Source of the DNA: Kriegella sp963975415
GTDB lineage: Bacteria; Bacteroidota; Bacteroidia; Flavobacteriales; Flavobacteriaceae
Direction: 5' to 3'
DNA: 64,000 nucleotides
NCBI RefSeq assembly: GCF_963975415.1
Contig: NZ_CAXBGN010000015.1
Coordinates: 62,001-126,000 of the forward strand
Made by a program: the position numbers and the translations under genes. Each line of letters begins with the position of its first letter. Within the stretch, counting starts at the first letter, position 1. The notes beneath the pieces are model-generated. The model was not told the origin of the DNA. It ran no database searches and was given only the letters and a program-made list of their open reading frames with translations. Below, one piece after another: positions 28,879 to 37,580 of the stretch.

Positions 28879-29433
28879 CTACCTGCCCGAACTTATCTTG
28901 ACCAAGGGGTCTAAATTAAAGTAGTATTTGCGTTTCGCCCCTTCACTGTTTTCAAATACCATAGAAAACATAATGCTATAAGAGATGTAATTTTTTTTAA
29001 GGGCTTCTTTGGTCTTTATCACGCACTTCTTTTTTTTGGGTGAAATATATAAAGTGCCATCTGGCGTATTTTGTACCCATTTCTTTTTATACTTAAAAAT
29101 GTTGTTCCAATACTCTTGTAGGTTGCCATCATGTTTTACAAAATCTTTGCCCACATTTTTTGCTTTACAGCATACGAGTTCTGGGCTTTTTAAACCACCG
29201 GAAGAATCGTTGCCATCCGCTATCAAACTTATGGAAATGGTAGTTTCCTCTGTAATTTCAGGAAATTCATTTTTTTCAATATTCACAAAATTATCGATGG
29301 CAATAGGCCGGTAAGGGGTGCCCAAATCGAGGTAAGTATCGTTCATGGCTTCCTCTAGGCCCTTTAGCATTATCGGAAAATAGGTGATCGAAGGGTCTTT
29401 TTTGTTCGTTTTTAATTCAATTTCAATACGCAT
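28879..29433 (-). CDS. Hypothetical protein upstream of a two-component system
   Basis: 184-aa soluble protein without signal peptide. It starts MRIEIELKTNKKDPSITYFP and has a Lys-rich middle (FKYKKKWVQNTPDG, SPKKKKCVIKTKEALKKNY) and a C-terminal beta-rich part (ISYSIMFSMVF, KYYFNLDPLV). I do not recognise it. The end lies only 26-47 bases before the kinase start, so it is likely the first gene of the kinase/LytTR operon and may be related to that signalling pathway; this is inference from spacing only. The gap upstream (29434-29718) shows nothing. Confidence 0.65.
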   Translation of the reverse strand: MRIEIELKTNKKDPSITYFPIMLKGLEEAMNDTYLDLGTPYRPIAIDNFVNIEKNEFPEITEETTISISLIADGNDSSGGLKSPELVCCKAKNVGKDFVKHDGNLQEYWNNIFKYKKKWVQNTPDGTLYISPKKKKCVIKTKEALKKNYISYSIMFSMVFENSEGAKRKYYFNLDPLVKISSGR

Positions 29434-29718
29434 TTGGTCTGGTTATTATATGGTTGATAAATTGAAATAGGACACGGGGGAGGTCAAGAATGTCTAGAAA
29501 GTAAGATTTCCTATACACAAAAAACGTTTGAATATAAGTAAAGAATTTAAACTTTGCTTACATCATTGGGTAAATATTCTGAACTATATAAATTTCGTTG
29601 CCGATTTAGGAAGTGGAAGATGGTGCGTTTTATAGATTGAAAATACGCTAGAAAATCCTCAAATGACTTCGTCTTCGGTGAATAAAAAAGAACGGTTTTA
29701 TCAATTGGGCAAGAGGTT

Positions 29719-30723
29719 TTAAAGGTTGATGTTCAAATATACCGAGACCCTATGCATTAGCTCCACCTTTCCATTATTTAAGTTTTGATCAATAGGTACC
29801 ATACCTACAAGACCTAGCGAATAGTTTTGATATGCCGTTTCAAGACTCAATTTCCCGAGAAAAATAGAGCCTTTGGTATTGGCCACTTTCATATCAAATT
29901 CCCTATTGGCGGCATAATTCTCACCGGCAAGGCCAATAATGGGAGTAAAGGCCAAATCAGAAACATAGTACGTTTTAAATGTGTTGATTCCGTAATTGAA
30001 TTGGTTGCCGAATTGATAATCTTTTGGATTTTTAGTTTTGATTGTATAATTGAACATGGTGCTGATGCCCCAATTACGGTGTGAAAATCCGTAGTTCATT
30101 GCTAAAATATAATCCCAACTTCCGTTTCCTAACTGAAAACTCGGATTGACACTACCGGTGTTATTGGCTTTGTCATATTTTCCTGTTGGCAGTTTTAAAC
30201 CTCCCCCGAGTTGTAAGTAATGCTCGGGTTTGATAGATATTATACTGTCTGGGGTAGCCTTGATCAGGTTGTAGAACGCGAGCATACTAATATCTCCCAG
30301 GCCACTAATTTTTTGTTCCGTTTGGTCGGGGAACACTCTGTTGTGAAATTGATAGGGAGCTATTACATTGACAATGGCTCTTTTTGTTACGGGAAAATTT
30401 CCCCAGGCCTGTATGGTATTGAAATTCTCATTGATCCATGGAGAATTATTAAAAATACCATCTCTTGATCGATACGCTTGACCAATGTATCGAAGGCCCA
30501 TGAAATTTTTATTAAGGGCCGTGCCGTATCCCATACTACCTCCACTACTTCCGCAACCACAGGTGTCACAAAAATCAAAGTCATCTTCTAAAAAGTGAAA
30601 ATGGGCGAGACAATGGTTGGGTGAGTCGACATCAACGGAGATATCATTTCCATAGGTGAAAATGGCTGGGTTAAAAATCAGTAAAAGGTATAAAATTCTA
30701 ATATTCTGCAAAACGTTCATCAT
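29719..30723 (-). CDS. Outer-membrane beta-barrel protein of the MbnP/MbnH locus
   Basis: Predicted outer-membrane protein of about 334 aa. Signal-like N-terminus (IRILYLLLIFNPAIFTYG), then a short Cys-rich stretch (FDFCDTCGCGSSGGSMGYG) and a series of amphipathic beta-strands ending in HRVSVYLNINL, with the look of the phenol-degradation/MetA-type transporter-like barrels. The Cys/His-rich N-terminus (HCLAHFHFLEDD, CDTCGC) could bind metal. ATGs at 30738, 30723 and 30720 are all possible; each overlaps the end of the MbnH-like gene, implying translational coupling. A role in copper handling is inferred from the operon. Confidence 0.78.
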   Translation of the reverse strand: MMNVLQNIRILYLLLIFNPAIFTYGNDISVDVDSPNHCLAHFHFLEDDFDFCDTCGCGSSGGSMGYGTALNKNFMGLRYIGQAYRSRDGIFNNSPWINENFNTIQAWGNFPVTKRAIVNVIAPYQFHNRVFPDQTEQKISGLGDISMLAFYNLIKATPDSIISIKPEHYLQLGGGLKLPTGKYDKANNTGSVNPSFQLGNGSWDYILAMNYGFSHRNWGISTMFNYTIKTKNPKDYQFGNQFNYGINTFKTYYVSDLAFTPIIGLAGENYAANREFDMKVANTKGSIFLGKLSLETAYQNYSLGLVGMVPIDQNLNNGKVELMHRVSVYLNINL

Positions 30724-31744
30724 TAATATAGGTTTCATCCGTTAGTGTGTTTAAAAAAGCGACCAAAGCGGTTTTTTCGTAATTTGTCAAGGCAATGCCC
30801 AATTGTCCATTTTTGTTTAAAAGAGGGTCAAGTGTAGGAGAATCGGAAACACCTTGTTCATAAAAATCGAGTACCGCCATTAAGCTGCCAAATCTCCCAT
30901 CATGCATATAGGGTTCGGTAAGTGCAACGTTGCGAAGGCTCGGTACCTTAAACTTGTAGTTGTCCGATAGTGCTCCGCTCACTTCAGCACGGCCAATATC
31001 ATTTATTTGAGGATTCGGTGTCAAGCCATTATTTCTAAATGTACCATCTGTAAAGAGGTCGCTGCTATGACAGGCTGCACATTTTTCTTGAAAAATCGCA
31101 AGTCCTTCTGCTTCTAAAGTGCTTAGTTTTCCACCAGGTTCTTGTCTTATATATTTATCATATTTTGAATTGGCAGAAACCATCATAATCATAAATTGGG
31201 AAAGAGCCTTCAAAAAATATTCGTTGTTAATCTCACCTTCCTCAAAAGCATTGGCAAAGAGTTCGGGGTATTCGGTATCTGCCTGCAGTTTGGCCAGCAC
31301 ATTGCTCACCGTTTCTCCCATCTCCACTTCGTTGGTTATGGGAATTATGGGAAAGAGGTCTAAATGTGCGGTGGCACCGTCCCAAGTAAATTCTTGCATA
31401 AAGGCGGCATTTTGAATGGCCGGTGTATTTCTGATTCCTTCCAAGTCATCTATTCCATGGCTAAATTGGTGGCCGTGGTGGGTAAAGGCAAATTTTTGCT
31501 CATGGCAGAACCCGCAAGAAATAAATCCATTGGCGGAAAGACGGCCATCATAAAAGAGCTTTTTTCCCAGCTCAAAACCCAATTGGGTCGGTGGGTTGGT
31601 GCTAAGGTCATATTTAGCTCGGGGAAAATTTGATGGAACATCAAACTCCAACAGGCTATTTGGTGCTACATATACTTCATCAGGAGAAGAACACGAAGCA
31701 AATAGCGTAAAAACAAACCCTAACAAGACACCAATTTTTTTCAT
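30698..31744 (-). CDS. Di-haem cytochrome c peroxidase-like protein (MbnH/MauG-like)
   Basis: 348-aa periplasmic lipoprotein (lipobox LFASC, Cys18) with two c-type haem motifs, CGFCH (77-81) and CAACH (222-226), and the conserved cytochrome c peroxidase family features LSANGFISCGFCHEQKFAFTHH, RNTPAIQNAAFMQEFTWDG and VPSLRNVALTEPYMHDGRFGSL. Length fits MbnH. It is encoded directly after the MbnP-like protein at 31819. In the studied methanotroph pair, MbnH is a MauG-like enzyme that oxidises a tryptophan of MbnP to kynurenine; the same reaction is a reasonable inference here. Confidence 0.92.
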   Translation of the reverse strand: MKKIGVLLGFVFTLFASCSSPDEVYVAPNSLLEFDVPSNFPRAKYDLSTNPPTQLGFELGKKLFYDGRLSANGFISCGFCHEQKFAFTHHGHQFSHGIDDLEGIRNTPAIQNAAFMQEFTWDGATAHLDLFPIIPITNEVEMGETVSNVLAKLQADTEYPELFANAFEEGEINNEYFLKALSQFMIMMVSANSKYDKYIRQEPGGKLSTLEAEGLAIFQEKCAACHSSDLFTDGTFRNNGLTPNPQINDIGRAEVSGALSDNYKFKVPSLRNVALTEPYMHDGRFGSLMAVLDFYEQGVSDSPTLDPLLNKNGQLGIALTNYEKTALVAFLNTLTDETYINDERFAEY

Positions 31745-31818
31745 ATTTGAAATAGTTAATGGCAGCCGGTAACTATCTGAGCTGACCGACGGCCAAGTGC
31801 AACTAATGGTTAGTGTTG

Positions 31819-32625
31819 TTAATGACCATTCGCATTGTGAACATGGTCTACTGAGAACATTTCTGTTATGTTTACCGCTATTTGGGGTGATTTTTCAGCG
31901 TCTACCATAATTACCGCTTTTTCGGAAAGTTCAATTGAATTGGTTGCACCTACTAATATTTTTCCCGCGTCGATTTTTAAATGGATGTTAGGATTCATGC
32001 CGTCACTTACAAGAATATTTGATGGCAATTGAAGCGTTACTTCCTTGTAGTTGTCGAGGCTAGATCCGTGACTTCCCATATGAATTTTAAAATCGGTTGG
32101 GTCGGTAACGGTTTCCGAAGTAAAGTTGCCTTCAAAATTTAAAAACTTGTAGCCTGCTTGCCAAGACCACATCATATTGTTTTCCTCTGCCAAGGTTACA
32201 AAATCACCTTGCCCCTCTGCCCCTTGAAGGTATTTCTCTTGGTCAACACCTATACCAAAGACTACAGTGGTATATTCCCCGGCAGGAATTTCAGGAAGTT
32301 CCACGTCTTCAGTGTCTGTTTCTTGGCTGATGATGAAATAACTCTCATCTTTTGGAAAAACATATGTTTCACCGCTTTTGTTCAACAACCTGAAATTGCT
32401 GACGATATATGAAAATCGTGTAACCGTTAGGGTTTCTCCATTGGCGTTTGCTGCGTTTTCACTTCCCAAAACTAGGTCGTTGCCGGCAAAGCCATTGTCG
32501 AAGGTAATAGAAACTTCCCCTGACCCCGTTAATTCAGCACTATGGTCCGTGCCGTCATCATCACTGGAACAAGAAACTAGGAAAAAGCTGAGTAGGGCCA
32601 TGATGGCCAAGTTGTAATATTTCAT
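31819..32625 (-). CDS. MbnP family copper-binding-type lipoprotein
   Basis: 268-aa lipoprotein (FFLVSC, Cys19). MbnP-like beta-sandwich: GSGEVSITFDNGFAGNDLVLG, TVTRFSYIVSNFRL, GEYTTVVFGIGVDQ, then the hallmark MMWSWQAGYKFLNFEG (151-166) with Trp153 and Trp155, FKIHMGSHGS and NIHLKIDAGKIL. The Trp-containing motif is the site modified by the partner di-haem enzyme in characterised MbnP. The His-rich C-terminal end (VDHVHNANGH) may add metal ligands. Operon: Cys-motif protein, MbnP, MbnH, outer-membrane protein. Confidence 0.92.
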   Translation of the reverse strand: MKYYNLAIMALLSFFLVSCSSDDDGTDHSAELTGSGEVSITFDNGFAGNDLVLGSENAANANGETLTVTRFSYIVSNFRLLNKSGETYVFPKDESYFIISQETDTEDVELPEIPAGEYTTVVFGIGVDQEKYLQGAEGQGDFVTLAEENNMMWSWQAGYKFLNFEGNFTSETVTDPTDFKIHMGSHGSSLDNYKEVTLQLPSNILVSDGMNPNIHLKIDAGKILVGATNSIELSEKAVIMVDAEKSPQIAVNITEMFSVDHVHNANGH

Positions 32626-32920
32626 TGGTGTATTATTTAAAATTGTTGCTATGTAAAGACCACCCTATATGATTTTTGAATAGGGTTATAATTATTTTTT
32701 AAAATGGGATTTGTAAGGAATACTATTTTGAAATAGGGAAGGAATTTAGGGCGCTTTCTATACCAAAGTTTCAGTGAATATCAAGCGAATAAACCTTAAA
32801 CTGTGTATTGCAGTATAACATAAACCTATTTATATTTCAGAATAGTGTAAAAGTCGAAAGCTACACGTAACAGTGTATGACCAAGAATTGGTGGCACGAT
32901 TAAAGATGTAGCAAATCGAA

Positions 32921-33298
32921 TTAAACCAATTCGGGTGGTTGCAGAATATCTGAAGTGAAGAGGTTTGAAACCAATTCTTGAATAGTAGTGAAATTGGTCT
33001 TTTTGATTTCTAAAAGGTTCAATCCTAAATTAATTTGAGGCAAGGATTGAAAGAAAGTTATATGCTGAATTTCTATTTTGGACTGTTTTTCGCCGAACGG
33101 ATTTTTTTGATTCTGCTGCGACTCCTTTGCCAGCTGTTTGGCGAGATAACACTTACCATCACAGTTTAATTGCGGCTTATCTTTGTTTTCGCAAAGTACA
33201 TTTTTGATATAGTCATAATTCATAACGTATTCTGCTACGGGCCAAAGCGGCTTGACCAACATTACAAACGCTACAAAAAGAATAACTAATTGTTTCAC
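32921..33298 (-). CDS. Small membrane/secreted protein with Cys motif, linked to copper locus
   Basis: 125-aa protein with a hydrophobic N-terminus (LVILFVAFVMLVKPLWPVAEYV) and three cysteines in a conserved-looking block (VLCENKDKPQLNCDGKCYLAKQL; Cys36, Cys46, Cys50). The start is a GTG at 33298, only 4 bases from a promoter -7 box, so the mRNA may be leaderless. Proteins of this type are often found next to metal-related genes in Flavobacteria, which agrees with the MbnP/MbnH operon that follows after about 295 bases with no gene. Biochemical role unknown. Confidence 0.78.
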   Translation of the reverse strand: MKQLVILFVAFVMLVKPLWPVAEYVMNYDYIKNVLCENKDKPQLNCDGKCYLAKQLAKESQQNQKNPFGEKQSKIEIQHITFFQSLPQINLGLNLLEIKKTNFTTIQELVSNLFTSDILQPPELV

Positions 33299-33302
33299 GC
33301 GG

Positions 33303-33310
33303 CAAAGATA
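33303..33310 (-). promoter_or_regulatory. Promoter -7 element TATCTTTG
   Basis: Exact Bacteroidetes -7 consensus TAnnTTTG on the minus strand, ending 4 bases before the GTG at 33298. The -33 match is weak (TTTC at 19 bases). If used, transcription would begin at or next to the start codon. Confidence 0.5.
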
Positions 33311-33417
33311 AGATTTCCTGTTCTCCTTTGAAACAAAAGATAATCGAAAATCACAATATCCTCGACAAAGTGTAAGCGCTTTGCAGTGTGTTTCAATGTG
33401 CTAAAGTGGTTCACCGT

Positions 33418-34596
33418 TTAACTAAAAGCGGGTATACCTGTAATATCGGCGCCTGTAATCAATAGGTGAATGTCATGTGTGCCTTCGTAGGTAATCACGC
33501 TTTCGAGATTCATCATATGGCGCATGATGGAATAGTCGCCAGTTATGCCCATGGCCCCTAAAACTTGGCGTGCCTCTCGGGCTATTTTTAGTGCCATATC
33601 GACATTGTTGCGTTTCGCCATGGAAATCTGCTGGGTGGTTGCTTTGCCTTCGTTTTTTAACTGTCCTAAGCGAAATGCCAATAGTTGGGCTTTCGTAATT
33701 TCGGTTATCATCTCGGCCAGCTTTTTTTGTTGCAATTGAAATGCCGCAATGGGTTTTCCGAATTGCATTCTTTCTTTTGCATATCTGAGTGCTGTATCGT
33801 AACAATCCATGGCAGCACCGATAGCTCCCCAGGCAATTCCATATCGTGCAGAATCTAAACAACCCAGAGGTGCGCCCAGTCCGCTTTTCCCAGATAATAG
33901 GTTTTTTTTAGGTACTTTGACATTATCAAAAATAAGCTCCCCGGTGGCAGATGCCCGTAACGACCATTTGTTATGGGTTTCTGGCGTGGTAAAGCCTTCC
34001 ATTCCACGTTCAATGATAAGGCCGTGTATACGACCTTCTTCGTTTTTTGCCCATATGACGGCGATATCGGCGAAAGGGGAGTTTGAAATCCACAGTTTGG
34101 CCCCGTTTAGAAGATAGTGGTCCCCTGCATCTTTGAACTTGGTTTCCATACCGCTGGGGTTCGATCCGTGATTGGGTTCGGTCAAACCAAAACAGCCCAT
34201 AAGCTCCCCTGTCGCCAATTTTGGGAGGTATTTTTTACGTTGTTCTTCGGTACCATAAGTGTAAATAGGATACATTACAAGAGAAGATTGCACCGATGCG
34301 GTAGAGCGTACCCCACTATCACCTCGTTCGATTTCCTGCATGATAAGTCCGTAGCTTATTTGGTCTAAACCCGCTCCGCCATAGGCTTCTGGAATGTAGG
34401 GTCCGAAAGCACCGATTTCGGCCAGTCCACCTAAAATTTGCTTAGGAAACTCGGCCTTTTGGGCATACGATTCAATAATGGGGGAAATATCGCGCTTGAC
34501 CCATTGTCTGGCCGCATTGCGGACTAATTTATGTTCTTCTGACAGCAGATCATCGAGATTATAGTAGTCGGGCGCTTCAAACAAATCGGGCTTCAT
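33418..34596 (-). CDS. gcdH: Acyl-CoA dehydrogenase, glutaryl-CoA dehydrogenase type
   Basis: 392-aa flavoenzyme. Glutaryl-CoA dehydrogenase oxidises and decarboxylates glutaryl-CoA to crotonyl-CoA in lysine/tryptophan breakdown. Seen: GDSGVRSTASVQSSL with the Arg that recognises the glutaryl carboxylate, CFGLTEPNHGSNPSGM (FAD/substrate loop), WSLRASATGELIFDNVKVP, and VITYEGTHDIH with catalytic Glu371. Full length, ATG start, -7 promoter box at 34614-34621. Monocistronic between a divergent lipoprotein gene and the copper locus. Confidence 0.95.
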   Translation of the reverse strand: MKPDLFEAPDYYNLDDLLSEEHKLVRNAARQWVKRDISPIIESYAQKAEFPKQILGGLAEIGAFGPYIPEAYGGAGLDQISYGLIMQEIERGDSGVRSTASVQSSLVMYPIYTYGTEEQRKKYLPKLATGELMGCFGLTEPNHGSNPSGMETKFKDAGDHYLLNGAKLWISNSPFADIAVIWAKNEEGRIHGLIIERGMEGFTTPETHNKWSLRASATGELIFDNVKVPKKNLLSGKSGLGAPLGCLDSARYGIAWGAIGAAMDCYDTALRYAKERMQFGKPIAAFQLQQKKLAEMITEITKAQLLAFRLGQLKNEGKATTQQISMAKRNNVDMALKIAREARQVLGAMGITGDYSIMRHMMNLESVITYEGTHDIHLLITGADITGIPAFS

Positions 34597-34613
34597 AATG
34601 GAATGTTTTCACT

Positions 34614-34621
34614 CAAAGATA
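34614..34621 (-). promoter_or_regulatory. Promoter -7 element TATCTTTG upstream of gcdH
   Basis: Minus-strand match to TAnnTTTG, 17 bases before the gcdH ATG. No convincing TTTG at the expected -33 distance, so it is called on the -7 box and position alone. Confidence 0.45.
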
Positions 34622-34709
34622 ATTAAAGAAATATAACATTCTGCGCGTATAATGTAGTATTTTTTATTATTAAGTGTCTGTGGAATTCCGTAATTTTTGG
34701 AGAAAAACT

Positions 34710-35210
34710 ATGATTAGATTCCTTATTGCCGGCATTTTGTTATCGTCCATTTCCTGCTCTCTGGATAGGGGGGTAGATTGTGTAACGGCGAGCGATAGAT
34801 CCAATGGTTTTACATCAAAATCCTCTCCTGAATTTGTAAACCAAGAACTAATTCTTGAATATGTTGATGCTGATGGAACCAACCTATTTCAGAACGGCAC
34901 TTATGACCCTGACGAAGTTACTTTGCAATATAACGGCCAAATTTTTAGAGATGTTGTGGACCAAACCAATGAAGAAACTAAGAATTCAATCCATTTAAAT
35001 ACCTATTCCGAAGGCCGCAATTTATTCCATGTCAGTCTTAGGCCGACCGATTCTAAAATCGATGTTGTGACCGTCTATGCAACTGTGGTTGATTTTAGCC
35101 CTTGTACAGGGCCGACGTTTGCTATTGATTCTGCTTTTGTTGATGCTAAAAAGCATTCCATAAACAACGTGTCGGACTGGCTTCTAAAGTTGACGATTAC
35201 CAAACACTAA
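34710..35210 (+). CDS. Hypothetical lipoprotein
   Basis: 166-aa protein starting at the ATG at 34710, which gives a clean lipoprotein signal (IRFLIAGILLSSISC, Cys17). The mature part looks beta-rich (LILEYVDADGTNLFQNGTYDP, NSIHLNTYSEGRNLFHVSL, VVTVYATVVDFSPCTGP) and carries two cysteines besides the lipid one. No family recognised with certainty. Transcribed towards the methyltransferase gene, with only 4 bases between the two stops. Confidence 0.72.
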   Translation: MIRFLIAGILLSSISCSLDRGVDCVTASDRSNGFTSKSSPEFVNQELILEYVDADGTNLFQNGTYDPDEVTLQYNGQIFRDVVDQTNEETKNSIHLNTYSEGRNLFHVSLRPTDSKIDVVTVYATVVDFSPCTGPTFAIDSAFVDAKKHSINNVSDWLLKLTITKH

Positions 35211-35214
35211 AAAG

Positions 35215-35928
35215 TTACATTTTTAAATAGAAATCTTTGGTCAAATCGATGTATTCCTGCGTGTATTCGTGGCGCCTTATTTCAATGGTAAGTGCCTTGA
35301 TTTTAGGGTCGGTGTCATTGAAAGCGAACTCGAGTAAACTGCGCTTGGTTGCCGAGGTAGGGTTTCCTTTTACTCTCGTAATCCGTTGGGGAAAAAGGTT
35401 GCATTGTGCAGCAAGTTGAAGAAATGCTTCCTCTTGTCTATAGGGAATAATTGTGGCGAAAATTCCTTTTGGGGAAAGCAATCGCGAAACTCCATTTAAA
35501 AGTTCGTCGAAAGGTAGCGATTGGTTTTGACGCGCCTGATCTCGAGATTTATCCCCACTTGAAACATCCTCTACATAAAAGGGAGGATTGGAAACAATTA
35601 AGTCATAAGTGTCTTCCCACTCGTCAACAAATTCGTCTAATCCGGCATGATAACAGAACAAGCGATCTCCCCAAGGGGAAGATTCAAAATTTTCGGTACA
35701 CTGCTCGAAGGCATTATCATCTAGTTCTATGGCATCGATGGTTTCCGAGGGGCTGCGTTGCGCGAGCATAAGGGCGATAAGACCGGTTCCTGTGCCAATA
35801 TCCAAAATGCTTTGGGGGGCTTTTTCTAAAGAGGTCCATGCCCCCAACAGAACACCATCGGTGCCAACTTTCATGGCGCAGCGGTCTTGATCGAGGCTGA
35901 ATTGTTTAAAGCGAAAAGTGTTTTTCAT
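35215..35928 (-). CDS. tRNA1(Val) (adenine(37)-N6)-methyltransferase-like
   Basis: 237-aa SAM-dependent methyltransferase of the TrmN6/YfiC type. SAM-binding motif ILDIGTGTGLIALMLAQR, acidic ribose contact AIELDDNAFEQC and the N6-adenine signature DLIVSNPPFYVED. N-terminal FRFKQFSLDQDRCAMKVGTDGVLLGAW is typical of the family. ATG at 35928 preferred over the TTG at 35940. It should modify A37 of tRNA1-Val; substrate assignment rests on family resemblance. Confidence 0.92.
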   Translation of the reverse strand: MKNTFRFKQFSLDQDRCAMKVGTDGVLLGAWTSLEKAPQSILDIGTGTGLIALMLAQRSPSETIDAIELDDNAFEQCTENFESSPWGDRLFCYHAGLDEFVDEWEDTYDLIVSNPPFYVEDVSSGDKSRDQARQNQSLPFDELLNGVSRLLSPKGIFATIIPYRQEEAFLQLAAQCNLFPQRITRVKGNPTSATKRSLLEFAFNDTDPKIKALTIEIRRHEYTQEYIDLTKDFYLKM

Positions 35929-35958
35929 GAACTGAATCAAATAATCCTAAATTGAAAA

Positions 35959-37392
35959 TTAGTCTAATTTTCCAGGCTCCCTATTTTCTGACCCGATAAC
36001 GTCTGTTAGGGCATCACCTAATTGAGCGCGCATTCCGTCGGCAAGATTCTTAATTTTTTCAACGACCTCAGGATGCTGGGCAGCCACATTTTTTATCTCT
36101 GAAACATCTTGGGTGACGTCATATAATTCAATTTCGGTCATATCGACCATTCGATATTCCCCGGGCAGACCGTCCTTTCCGGGTTCTTGGCCATTCATGG
36201 TGCGATAGCGATGGGGAAAATATAACTTCCATTTTCCGTAACGAACCCCCATAAGTTCATTTACACGATAATAAAAGAAATAGGCTTCCTGTGGGCTTTT
36301 CGTGCTTTCCCCTGTTAACACTTTCCATACACTTACGCCATCGATGGTTTGGTTTGGAAGTTGAGCTCCGGTAACTTCTGCGATTGTGGGCAAAAGATCG
36401 ATGGCCATTATCGGAGTGTCTAAAGTGCGATTTGGGGTGAGTTTATCAGGATATTTGATGACGAAAGGTTCGCGTTGTGCACCTTCCCAAGCAGTTCCTT
36501 TGCCCTCGCGGAAGGGTAGGGCGCTACCAGCATGGTTTCCGTAGGCCAACCATGGTCCATTGTCGGAGGTAAAGATAATCATGGTATTGTCTTCTAATCC
36601 ATTTTTTTGCAGGGCCTCGATAATTTTTCCGACCGACCAATCGATTTCCATAATAACATCACCATAGAGCCCACGTTCCGATTTTCCCTTAAACTTGTCT
36701 GAAACGAAAAGGGGTACGTGTGGCTGAGGGTGCGGTACATATAGGAAGAAGGGGTTGTCTTTATTCCGGTTTATAAAATCGACGCTTTTTTCGGTGAGTC
36801 GGGTGGTGAGCTGTGACTGGTCTTCAAGCGTATCAATTACCGTTTCATTTTCGTATAAGGGAAGTGGCAGAAAATTGAAGACGGTTCCTTGCCACGGGTG
36901 GTGTGGCCACATATCATTGGAATAGGGGATGCCGAACCATTCATCGAAGCCATGTCGCGTCGGCAAGAACTTTTGGTCATCGCCCAAATGCCATTTCCCA
37001 TAAATTGCAGTTTTATAGCCTTTGGCTTTTAACATTTCGGCCATAGTAGTCTCATTGGCATTGATGCCTACAGGGCTCCCAGGCCCCAAAGCGTTGTGTA
37101 TTCCAATTCGATTGGGATAGCATCCTGTCATAATACCGGCTCTTGAGGCAGAGCATATCGGTTGGGCAGAATAATAACTAGTCAATTTTACACCGTCTTT
37201 TGCCATCTGATCTATGTTCGGGGTCAGAATGTTGGGAGAGCCGAAGACACCGATATCTTGGTAGCCTTGGTCATCGGTAAAAATAAGGACGATATTGGGC
37301 GGTAGGTCTACCTTTGAAGCTACATTTTCAGTTTTTGATTTACAGGAAATAAAACAGGTAAAGGCCAATAGGTAAAGAAGGGATCGGTACAT
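35959..37392 (-). CDS. Sulfatase (FGly type), lipoprotein
   Basis: 477-aa arylsulfatase-family enzyme. Lipoprotein signal (LLAFTCFISC). Metal-binding DDQGYQD at 40-46 and the formylglycine motif CSASRAGIMTG with the modified Cys80 (C-S-A-S-R). Also GKWHLGDDQKFLPTRHGFDEWFG, FLYVPHPQPHVPLF and FTSDNGPW. C-terminal subdomain with MGVRYGKWKLYF and LYDVTQDVSEIKNVA. In marine Bacteroidetes such enzymes desulfate algal polysaccharides. Sequence is close in layout to the sulfatase at 39943. Substrate not determinable. Confidence 0.94.
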   Translation of the reverse strand: MYRSLLYLLAFTCFISCKSKTENVASKVDLPPNIVLIFTDDQGYQDIGVFGSPNILTPNIDQMAKDGVKLTSYYSAQPICSASRAGIMTGCYPNRIGIHNALGPGSPVGINANETTMAEMLKAKGYKTAIYGKWHLGDDQKFLPTRHGFDEWFGIPYSNDMWPHHPWQGTVFNFLPLPLYENETVIDTLEDQSQLTTRLTEKSVDFINRNKDNPFFLYVPHPQPHVPLFVSDKFKGKSERGLYGDVIMEIDWSVGKIIEALQKNGLEDNTMIIFTSDNGPWLAYGNHAGSALPFREGKGTAWEGAQREPFVIKYPDKLTPNRTLDTPIMAIDLLPTIAEVTGAQLPNQTIDGVSVWKVLTGESTKSPQEAYFFYYRVNELMGVRYGKWKLYFPHRYRTMNGQEPGKDGLPGEYRMVDMTEIELYDVTQDVSEIKNVAAQHPEVVEKIKNLADGMRAQLGDALTDVIGSENREPGKLD

Positions 37393-37580
37393 TGTTTAAC
37401 TTTTTTTATATGTTATGACAGCAAATGAATGCCATTTTGAAAAGGGAAGCCCCATCTTCGGTCAAAAGTAGCGAAAGTCGGGAGGAACCTACAATGATAA
37501 AACTAAAAAACTTTGGTCAAGCTCCCTTAAAATTCTTAAATTAATCCATTAATTTGATAGGTAAACTAAGAACACTAGGT

